Position numbers and translations under genes: made by a program. The notes below the pieces were generated by a model. That model was not told the origin of the DNA. It searched no databases and saw only the letters and a program-made list of their open reading frames with translations. From positions 1 through 5,023 of the forward strand of contig DUOL01000145.1 in the NCBI GenBank assembly GCA_012838875.1: DNA of 5,023 bases, read 5' to 3'. Below are positions 1 to 5,023 of this stretch, piece after piece. Within the stretch, counting starts at the first letter, position 1, and every line of letters begins with the position of its first letter. This DNA is from Bacteroidales bacterium (GTDB lineage: Bacteria; Bacteroidota; Bacteroidia; Bacteroidales; WCHB1-69).

Positions 1-153
1 CAATGGAAAGTTGTTTTATTAGATGCCGGCTACTTTGAAGAAAATAGAGTAGATAAGGAATTTTTACGGTGGCTCTACACGGCTGTAACCAGAACTACCG
101 AAAAAATATATTTAATCAATTTTCACGACAATCTCTTCGGGGAACGACAATGA
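1..153 (+). CDS. C-terminal end of a superfamily 1 (UvrD/RecD-like) DNA helicase, partial
   Basis: An open frame runs from the first base to a TGA at 151-153 and gives 50 residues; the start lies outside the window. Fragment residues 24-32 read WLYTAVTRT, the motif VI signature of SF1 helicases, whose arginine (fragment residue 31) acts as the arginine finger contacting ATP. The preceding stretch QWKVVLLDAG resembles the strand that follows motif V. This pattern is typical of the UvrD_C_2 end of RecD-like or UvrD-like ATP-dependent 3'-to-5' or 5'-to-3' translocases, and the polypeptide ends shortly after it, as in short RecD-like helicases of Bacteroidota. Such enzymes unwind DNA in repair or recombination. 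The subfamily and polarity cannot be decided from this fragment. It lies on the same strand as holA, 82 bp upstream. Confidence 0.8.
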   Translation, partial: QWKVVLLDAGYFEENRVDKEFLRWLYTAVTRTTEKIYLINFHDNLFGERQ

Positions 154-198
154 AAAGGATTTTGAGTAACTTTATGAAGCAAAGTAAAAAAAATCAAC

Positions 199-206
199 TA
201 TTTTTG
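199..206 (+). promoter_or_regulatory. Candidate Bacteroidota -7 promoter element for holA
   Basis: The octamer TATTTTTG fits the Bacteroidota sigma-ABfr -7 consensus TAnnTTTG and ends 29 bases before the holA ATG, leaving a leader of roughly 20-25 bases. No good TTTG -33 element sits at the expected spacing: a TTTG at 161-164 is too far away, and TTATG at 172-176 is a poor match. The octamer alone can occur by chance in AT-rich DNA. Confidence 0.45.
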
Positions 207-235
207 CATAAATAATATTTAACCCTATTTCACAA

Positions 236-1252
236 ATGGCTGACATAACTTACAATCAAATTATTTCAACACTGGAAAAAAAACAATATTCTCGCATCTA
301 TCTTTTAATGGGCGAAGAACCCTTTTACATAGACCAAATCACCAACTATATCGAAAATAATATTATTGCCCCCGAAAATCGCGACTTCAATCAGATTGTC
401 TTATATGGTAAAGAGACTGACGTTGCGGAAATATTGGCAAACGTGCGGGAATACCCTTTTGGAAGCCCTTTTCGGTTGGTCATTGTTAAAGAAGCGAAAG
501 AGCTTAAAAACATAGAACTACTTAAAAGTTATGCAGAAAACCCCATTGATAGTGCCATCTTAGTACTCGCCCATAAATATGGAAAAGCGAAGAAGAGTTT
601 GGTAGACCCGATTGCTAAAAATGGAACTGTTTTTACTTCTGACCCTATCAAAGATTATAAAATTGCAGAATGGATTGAAAAGGAGACACCAAACTATCAA
701 CTCAAAATTAAATCTACAGAAGCGAGGCTATTAGCTGAACATATCGGAAATGACCTCTCAAGAATCCACAATGAGTTTCAAAAACTTCAAATTGTCCTGC
801 CTCCCGGCTCCGAAATAACTCAATCGGTAATAGAAGACCATATCGGTATAAATAAAGAGTACAACTTTTTCGAACTGAACAATGCTTTCGGAGAGAGGAA
901 TATCCCTCAAATTTATAAAATCACCTACTTTTTTGCCAATCACCAAAAAGAATTTCACCTCATAGCCATTATCAACTCATTAAATTTATTTTTTACAAAA
1001 TTAATGACCTATCATTTAACACCGGATAAAGGGACGGAGACGTTGAAAAAAATTTTTGGTGAAAACAGAAACCCGAAAATTCAAAATTTTATTATTCAGA
1101 CAAATGTCAGATACGCTCAACAATACTCGTTAACGCAACTAAAAAAAATCATTGCACTTTTAAGTGAATATGACCTAAAAGCCAAAGGTGTAGACTCTAA
1201 CACACCCTCTGACGAGCTTCTTAAGGAGTTAATATACAAAATTCTCCATTAA
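236..1252 (+). CDS. holA: DNA polymerase III subunit delta (clamp loader)
   Basis: The 338-residue product matches the delta subunit of the DNA polymerase III clamp loader, which opens the beta sliding clamp so that it can be loaded on primed DNA. The N-terminal AAA+-like domain (about residues 18-150) begins with YLLMGEEPFYID (22-33), a conserved delta opening motif; like other delta proteins it shows no Walker A loop. REYPFGSPFRLVIVKEA (71-87) corresponds to the region contacting the clamp. GNDLSRIHNEFQKL (171-184) and IEDHIGINKEYNFFEL (199-214) mark the middle and start of the C-terminal collar domain, and the end GVDSNTPSDELLKEL (318-332) is typical of Bacteroidota delta. Length is normal. 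The ATG at 236 leaves a correct N-terminus; no Shine-Dalgarno is present, only an A-rich leader. It is probably monocistronic or follows the helicase, and ends facing fabG. Confident family call. Confidence 0.95.
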   Translation: MADITYNQIISTLEKKQYSRIYLLMGEEPFYIDQITNYIENNIIAPENRDFNQIVLYGKETDVAEILANVREYPFGSPFRLVIVKEAKELKNIELLKSYAENPIDSAILVLAHKYGKAKKSLVDPIAKNGTVFTSDPIKDYKIAEWIEKETPNYQLKIKSTEARLLAEHIGNDLSRIHNEFQKLQIVLPPGSEITQSVIEDHIGINKEYNFFELNNAFGERNIPQIYKITYFFANHQKEFHLIAIINSLNLFFTKLMTYHLTPDKGTETLKKIFGENRNPKIQNFIIQTNVRYAQQYSLTQLKKIIALLSEYDLKAKGVDSNTPSDELLKELIYKILH

Positions 1253-1293
1253 CATTTATTAAGATTGTAATAATCATCTTTATTCTAATGCTG

Positions 1294-1314
1294 TTGCAAA
1301 TTTTACATTTGCAA
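1294..1314. repeat. Perfect 8-bp inverted repeat over the fabG stop, between convergent holA and fabG
   Basis: TTGCAAAT (1294-1301) and ATTTGCAA (1307-1314) are perfect reverse complements separated by five bases. On the fabG strand the first arm covers the final Leu-Gln-Met codons and the TAA stop falls in the loop. Neither strand has a T-run directly after the stem, so this is not a classical intrinsic terminator; it could still stabilise the 3' end of the fab transcript or aid termination between the convergent genes. A weaker pair, AAGAT (1261-1265) with ATCTT (1276-1280), lies in the same gap. Confidence 0.4.
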
Positions 1315-2049
1315 ACCACCGTCACAGCGTAAAACTTGCCCTGTAATGTACGAAGATAACGGAGAAGCCAAATAGAGGACGGTTTGAGCAACGTCATGGG
1401 GCGTTCCTGCACGTCTAAGAGCAATCTGTTTTAGCCATAACTCTTTCATCTCTTCCTTTAAAACACCTGTCATTTCCGTAACTATAAATCCCGGGGCAAC
1501 TGCATTACAACGAATCCCACGCGACCCGATTTCCTTTGCCACAGATTTTGTAAATCCGATAATTCCGGCTTTGGAAGCGGAATAGTTTGCTTGTCCTGCA
1601 TTTCCACCAATACCGACAATAGAACTAATATTAATAATGGAACCTTCTCGCTGTTTTAACATAATAGGTTGAACCGCTTTTGTCAAATTAAAAACCGATT
1701 TAAGGTTAACGGCAATAACGCTATCCCAATCTTTTTCGCTCATCCTCAGAAGGAGCGTGTCGCGGGTAATGCCCGCATTATTAACTAAAATGTCGATTCG
1801 AGAAAAATCGGCGCTCACTTGCTCTATTAACTTCTGCGAATCTTCGTACGAAGAGGCATCGGAAGCATAAAACTTGGCATTAACTCCTAATGCTTTTATC
1901 TCCTTTTCGGTTTGTGTTGCTTGTTCATCAAGACGAAGGTCGGTAAAGGCAATATTTGCGCCGTGTTTAGCTAATTCAAGAGCTATTTCTTTACCTATTC
2001 CACGGGACGCTCCCGTAATCAAAGCTATTTTATTTTCTAATAATTTCAT
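1303..2049 (-). CDS. fabG: 3-oxoacyl-[acyl-carrier-protein] reductase
   Basis: This 248-residue protein is a classical short-chain dehydrogenase/reductase of the FabG type. It reduces 3-oxoacyl-ACP to 3-hydroxyacyl-ACP with NADPH in the cytosol, the first reduction of each elongation cycle. The Rossmann dinucleotide-binding motif TGASRGIG is at 12-19, NNAG at 90-93, and the catalytic tetrad is Asn115, Ser143, Tyr156 and Lys160, with the spacing of E. coli FabG. APGFI (185-189) and the terminal CDGG (242-245) are further FabG hallmarks. Length is family-typical. The ATG overlaps the fabZ stop by one base (TAATG), which fixes the start and suggests translational coupling. It is the last gene of the cluster and ends 50 bp from the end of convergent holA. 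SDR enzymes vary in substrate, but the sequence and fab neighbours make FabG by far the likeliest identity. Confidence 0.94.
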   Translation of the reverse strand: MKLLENKIALITGASRGIGKEIALELAKHGANIAFTDLRLDEQATQTEKEIKALGVNAKFYASDASSYEDSQKLIEQVSADFSRIDILVNNAGITRDTLLLRMSEKDWDSVIAVNLKSVFNLTKAVQPIMLKQREGSIINISSIVGIGGNAGQANYSASKAGIIGFTKSVAKEIGSRGIRCNAVAPGFIVTEMTGVLKEEMKELWLKQIALRRAGTPHDVAQTVLYLASPLSSYITGQVLRCDGGLQM

Positions 2050-2051
2050 TA
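2047..2051 (-). promoter_or_regulatory. TAATG stop/start overlap coupling fabZ to fabG
   Basis: Read on the minus strand, the fabZ stop TAA and the fabG start ATG share one base (position 2049). With no Shine-Dalgarno ahead of fabG, re-initiation by the ribosome finishing fabZ is the simplest explanation for its translation; this is inferred from the arrangement. Confidence 0.7.
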
Positions 2052-2480
2052 TTTTTCAATTTTATCGTTATCTACTAATGCAAAAATCATCTCCGCTTTT
2101 GCACATATTTCATTATCTACGGTCGCAACTCCTTCAACAAAAAAGACAAGTCCTCTTTGATTGATAATCCGAGCTTTCACTTCTACTACGTCGTGCGGAC
2201 GAACCTGTTTTTTAAATTTCACTTTATCAATTCCTGCATAAAACGGGGTTCTACCAATTAAAGCTTCTTGAATAATAATACAACTCGATTGTGCCATAAT
2301 TTCGCACAAAATCACACCCGGCACCACAGGATAATCGGGAAAGTGTCCTTGCAAAAAGAACTCATCGCCCTTCACTTTGTACTTAGCATGAGCCACTTTT
2401 TGGTCATCAATTTCAATTTCATCAACTAATAACATCGGTTCTCGATGCGGCAAAATCTTTTTAATTTCCTCTTTGTTCAT
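2049..2480 (-). CDS. fabZ: 3-hydroxyacyl-[acyl-carrier-protein] dehydratase, FabZ type
   Basis: The 143-residue product is a single hot-dog-fold dehydratase that removes water from 3-hydroxyacyl-ACP to give trans-2-enoyl-ACP. LPHREPMLLVD (10-20) is the FabZ N-terminal signature. GHFPDYPVVPGV (45-56) carries catalytic His46, and EIMAQSS (60-66) carries catalytic Glu60; the 14-residue spacing equals His54/Glu68 of E. coli FabZ. Glu rather than Asp at this position indicates FabZ, not the isomerising FabA. AEMIFALV (129-136) is the conserved last strand. Length is normal for a free-standing FabZ. That is notable because Bacteroidota commonly carry their housekeeping FabZ fused to the C-terminus of LpxC; no LpxC part is present here. 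The start is 30 bp after the fabF stop with an A-rich leader and no Shine-Dalgarno. Its stop overlaps the fabG start. Confidence 0.93.
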   Translation of the reverse strand: MNKEEIKKILPHREPMLLVDEIEIDDQKVAHAKYKVKGDEFFLQGHFPDYPVVPGVILCEIMAQSSCIIIQEALIGRTPFYAGIDKVKFKKQVRPHDVVEVKARIINQRGLVFFVEGVATVDNEICAKAEMIFALVDNDKIEK

Positions 2481-2510
2481 ACTTCTATATTTTTTGATTA
2501 TTAATTTCTC

Positions 2511-3740
2511 TTATAGTTTTCTAACAGCAAGGGTAGCATTATGTCCTCCAAAACCTAAAGAATTAGAGAGAGCAACATCAATATCTTGTTTAATCGCTTT
2601 GTGTGGCACATAATTTAGGTCGCAGGCAGGGTCCGGCTCGTAAAGCCCGATGGTTGGATGAACAATCCCTGTTTTCACGGTTAAAACAGCGGCTATAAAC
2701 TCTACCGCACCGGCAGCGCCTAACATATGCCCCGTCATCGACTTAGTAGAACTAATCAAAGTTTTTCTCGCTAGTTCTTCACCGAGTGCAAGTTTAATTG
2801 CGGCGGTTTCAGATACGTCATTGAGAGGGGTGCCTGTTCCATGGGCATTAATATACAACTTTTCTCCCTCTTTAAACGAAGCCGTGTCCAACGCTAATTT
2901 TATTGCTCGTGCCGCTGACGACCCGTCCGGTTTGGGAGCAGTATAGTGATAGGCATCACAACTATTGCCGTAACCGACAAGCTCTGCATAGATATTAGCA
3001 TTACGATTTTTAGCATGCTCATACTCTTCCAAAATTACGATACCTCCGCCCTCGCTCAACACAAACCCCTGCCGTCTTCTATCAAAAGGAATAGAAGCTT
3101 TGGCGGGATCTTCCTCTCGTGAAAGTGCTTTCGCATTAGTAAAACCTGCAATAGCTATGGGATTAACGGCAGCTTCCGAACCACCGGCAATAATTGCGTC
3201 CGCATAACCGTGTTTAATAGCACGATAGGCTTCTCCTATTGCGTGTGTTCCTGTAGCACAAGCAGTTACTACCGGCAAGCAAGGTCCTTCGGCATGATGA
3301 GCAATAGCTACGTTTCCTGCGGCAATATTGGAAATCATCATCGGTATGAAAAGAGGCGAAATTCGATTATAGCCTTCTTCCATCACTTTTTTAGTCTCCG
3401 AAACGAAAGTGTGAATGCCCCCAACCCCGGATCCGATGTAAACTCCTAAGCGTTCAGGTTCTATCGACAAACCGCTATCGTTCATTGCTTGCTGAGCAGC
3501 AGCCAGAGCAAATTGCGTAAATCTGTCCGACCTACGTGCCGTCCCCTTATCAACACCAAAATCTTCCGTGTTAAAGTCTTTAACCTCGCCGGCTAATTTA
3601 ACAATCATATCATCAACGGGAAATTGCGTAATTCGCTGAATGCCACAAACCCCCTTCGTAAGATTGTCCCAATATGTTTTTATATCTTTACCAACGGGAG
3701 AAATAATTCCTAATCCCGTAATAACAACTCTTCGGTTCAT
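2511..3740 (-). CDS. fabF: 3-oxoacyl-[acyl-carrier-protein] synthase II (KAS II)
   Basis: The 409-residue thiolase-fold protein condenses malonyl-ACP with acyl-ACP to extend the chain by two carbons, with loss of CO2. The start RRVVITGLGIISPVG (3-17) is the standard KAS I/II N-terminus. The nucleophile is Cys161 in VTACATGTH (158-166). His300 in NAHGTGTPLND (298-308), Lys333 in SSTKSMTGH and His338 complete the active site of a chain-extending enzyme, so it is not a chain-length factor, which would lack the cysteine. The loop GFGGHNA (396-402) holds the gating Phe397. FVLSEGGG (226-233) stands where many FabF proteins have a GEGAG variant, a minor difference. Length is close to the usual 410-413. 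It precedes fabZ by 30 bp and follows fabH after 142 bp containing a candidate promoter. FabF is preferred over FabB from the N-terminus and the GHN loop. Confidence 0.94.
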   Translation of the reverse strand: MNRRVVITGLGIISPVGKDIKTYWDNLTKGVCGIQRITQFPVDDMIVKLAGEVKDFNTEDFGVDKGTARRSDRFTQFALAAAQQAMNDSGLSIEPERLGVYIGSGVGGIHTFVSETKKVMEEGYNRISPLFIPMMISNIAAGNVAIAHHAEGPCLPVVTACATGTHAIGEAYRAIKHGYADAIIAGGSEAAVNPIAIAGFTNAKALSREEDPAKASIPFDRRRQGFVLSEGGGIVILEEYEHAKNRNANIYAELVGYGNSCDAYHYTAPKPDGSSAARAIKLALDTASFKEGEKLYINAHGTGTPLNDVSETAAIKLALGEELARKTLISSTKSMTGHMLGAAGAVEFIAAVLTVKTGIVHPTIGLYEPDPACDLNYVPHKAIKQDIDVALSNSLGFGGHNATLAVRKL

Positions 3741-3762
3741 AAATGTTTCTTTTTATTATTTG

Positions 3763-3770
3763 CAAAATTA
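3763..3770 (-). promoter_or_regulatory. Candidate Bacteroidota -7 promoter element for fabF-fabZ-fabG
   Basis: On the minus strand this reads TAATTTTG, an exact fit to TAnnTTTG, ending 22 bases before the fabF ATG. It lies in the 142-bp fabH-fabF gap, which is long for a co-transcribed pair and holds no ORF worth calling (no carrier-protein DSL motif, stops in all frames). A clear -33 TTTG is missing; the nearest, ATTG at 3786-3783, is too close. If real, the leader would be about 15-18 bases and fabF-fabZ-fabG could be transcribed apart from fabH. Confidence 0.45.
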
Positions 3771-3882
3771 ATAAGTTTTTTTCAATTTTACCTCTATTTC
3801 TCTAATTATTTATCCAATTGCTTATGGTATCGCAAGTTACTCTTCACCTATTTTTTTAAATAAGCATTTATATCTACTTTTG

Positions 3883-4842
3883 TTAATCTTCCATTTCCCA
3901 AGTTAAGATGGCAGCAGCAGAGGTAAAACCGCCACCGAAAGAACTGAGTAACAGGGTGTCCCCTTTTTTCAACACTTTCTTACGACATAGCTCATCCATA
4001 AGAATTGGAATACTGGCAGAGGCAGTATTACCACAAGTATCAATATTCATTGGAAATTTTTCTTCGGGCTGATTGAGAAATTGACGAATACTTTCTACCA
4101 TCCGTTTGTTCGATTGATGAATCAAATAATGGTCTATATCATCAGGGGTTAAGCTTGCTTCCTTCAGCACAAATTTCACATCTTCTATGGAGGCGGAAAC
4201 AGCAATTTTAAAGAGTTCTCTTCCATTCATAACTAAAGGGGCTCCCTGTTCATTATTATTGAGGAATGGCGTTGGTTCTAATTTGCGCCTATAGTAAAGA
4301 ACATCGGTATAAGATGAGGTATTGAGGTGAATGGTTTTCAGAGCATTCCCAACCGTAACGACAGCCGCTGCAGCACCGTCACCGAAAAGAACACATGTAT
4401 CACGCTCCTGCCAATTACAAAAGCGGGTTGGCTCCTCAGCAGCAACAATAAGTATATTCTTATATTGACCGGCTGCTATAAAAGCATTGGCAATAGCCAA
4501 TCCATTAATAAAACCGGTACACGCCCCATTAATATCAATACAAGGGGCTTGAGCTTTTATTTCACCTTGAATAATAGAACTTAAAGAGGGGGTAACGTAA
4601 TTATTTGCCGTATTGGAACAAATTATATAATCAATATCCAATGGAGAAAGACCTGCTTTTTCCAAGGCTTTATTGGCTGCATCAGTGGCAAGCATTACTA
4701 AATTTTCCGTAGAAATGATTCTTCGTGTTTTAATGCCGGTTCGTGTAACTATCCATTCGTCACTCGTATCTAAAAATTCAGAAAGCATATCATTGGTTAC
4801 AACTAATGAAGGCATCGCACTTCCTATTCCAACTATTTTCAT
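3883..4842 (-). CDS. fabH: 3-oxoacyl-[acyl-carrier-protein] synthase III (KAS III)
   Basis: The 319-residue product is a KAS III enzyme, which starts fatty acid synthesis by condensing a short acyl-CoA with malonyl-ACP. DEWIVTRTGI (28-37) is the FabH signature around the CoA-contacting Trp30 and Arg34. Cys108 in NGACTGF (105-111), His242 in IHQSNKRM (241-248) and Asn272 in CGNTASASIP (270-279) form the Cys-His-Asn triad, close in number to Cys112/His244/Asn274 of E. coli. RDTCVLFGDGAAAAVV (147-162) and the C-terminal SFGGGFTSAAAIL (301-313) complete the family pattern. HQSN replaces the common HQAN, a mild change. Length is normal. The ATG gives the expected N-terminus KIVGIGSAMP; the leader is A/T-rich with no Shine-Dalgarno. 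No convincing promoter octamer is visible upstream on this strand. It is the first gene of the cluster. Some KAS III relatives serve secondary metabolism, and the primer (acetyl or branched) cannot be read from sequence alone. Confidence 0.92.
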   Translation of the reverse strand: MKIVGIGSAMPSLVVTNDMLSEFLDTSDEWIVTRTGIKTRRIISTENLVMLATDAANKALEKAGLSPLDIDYIICSNTANNYVTPSLSSIIQGEIKAQAPCIDINGACTGFINGLAIANAFIAAGQYKNILIVAAEEPTRFCNWQERDTCVLFGDGAAAAVVTVGNALKTIHLNTSSYTDVLYYRRKLEPTPFLNNNEQGAPLVMNGRELFKIAVSASIEDVKFVLKEASLTPDDIDHYLIHQSNKRMVESIRQFLNQPEEKFPMNIDTCGNTASASIPILMDELCRKKVLKKGDTLLLSSFGGGFTSAAAILTWEMED

Positions 4843-4987
4843 ACAATTTTTATTTTATAGGGTTATTTTGAGTAAATCCGATTTTTATCTATCCTGCCTA
4901 ATCTCACTAAAAGAATGCAAAACAATAATTATTTTTAATTCGTTAAGATTTTTAGGGATTATTGATATTGAAATGGGGTGAAAATCG

Positions 4988-4995
4988 TATATTTG
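4988..4995 (+). promoter_or_regulatory. Candidate Bacteroidota -7 promoter element for a rightward gene beyond the window
   Basis: TATATTTG exactly fits TAnnTTTG. A half-fitting -33 element, ATTG at 4967-4970, lies 17 bases upstream, slightly closer than usual. No start codon follows on this strand within the remaining 28 bases, so any gene it serves begins past position 5023. It would be divergent from fabH, the two sharing the gap from 4843 to the right edge. Confidence 0.45.
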
Positions 4996-5023
4996 AGGCT
5001 AATTTTCTTCATTTCCCTCACCC

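Noticed and set aside
1874..2164. Plus-strand ORF of 96 codons opposite fabG and fabZ
   Set aside because: Antisense to two genes with intact catalytic motifs and without its own family features or promoter.
3210..3449. Plus-strand ORF of 79 codons inside fabF
   Set aside because: Entirely antisense to the active-site region of fabF and without recognisable protein features.
3741..3882. Possible acyl carrier protein or remnant between fabH and fabF
   Set aside because: The gap is too short for a whole ACP, has stops in all minus-strand frames and no DSL phosphopantetheine motif.
4874..4884. AAATCcGATTT as an operator for a fatty acid regulator
   Set aside because: It is short, AT-rich, matches no known FapR or FabT site that I recognise, and is not repeated upstream of fabF.
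4918..4925. TTGTTTTG on the minus strand as a promoter for fabH
   Set aside because: It departs from TAnnTTTG at the conserved second base, has no -33 partner and lies about 75 bp from the start codon.
4673..4981. Plus-strand ORF of 102 codons across the fabH 5' end
   Set aside because: It lies mostly antisense to the clearly coding fabH and its product shows no recognisable family motif; a shadow frame.

Overview
The window is an AT-rich chromosomal segment that looks like Bacteroidota, probably Bacteroidales (inference, not a database match). Three things point there: promoter-like octamers of the form TAnnTTTG lie upstream of holA, upstream of fabF and at the right edge; no gene has a Shine-Dalgarno sequence, start codons being preceded by A/T-rich leaders; and the delta subunit and helicase tail read like Bacteroidota versions of those families.

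Layout, left to right. Bases 1-153 are the last 50 codons of a superfamily 1 helicase cut by the window edge (+ strand). Bases 236-1252 (+) encode holA, the clamp-loader delta subunit of DNA polymerase III. It converges, across a 50-bp gap, on a four-gene minus-strand cluster. In transcription order (right to left) this cluster is fabH (KAS III, 4842-3883), fabF (KAS II, 3740-2511), fabZ (3-hydroxyacyl-ACP dehydratase, 2480-2049) and fabG (3-oxoacyl-ACP reductase, 2049-1303). All four have intact catalytic residues and family-typical lengths. The right edge (4843-5023) has no supportable gene but carries a good rightward promoter octamer.

Together the cluster encodes chain initiation (FabH), condensation (FabF), ketoreduction (FabG) and dehydration (FabZ). 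Acyl carrier protein, malonyl-CoA:ACP transacylase and enoyl-ACP reductase are absent from the window and must come from elsewhere. fabF, fabZ and fabG are tightly packed (30-bp gap, then a TAATG stop/start overlap) and seem to have their own promoter in the 142-bp gap after fabH. A free-standing fabZ is notable because the Bacteroidota housekeeping dehydratase is commonly fused to LpxC, so this could be a second, specialised acyl-chain set or simply a local arrangement of the primary pathway. I found no mobile element, CRISPR array, tRNA or rRNA, and no convincing previously undescribed system.
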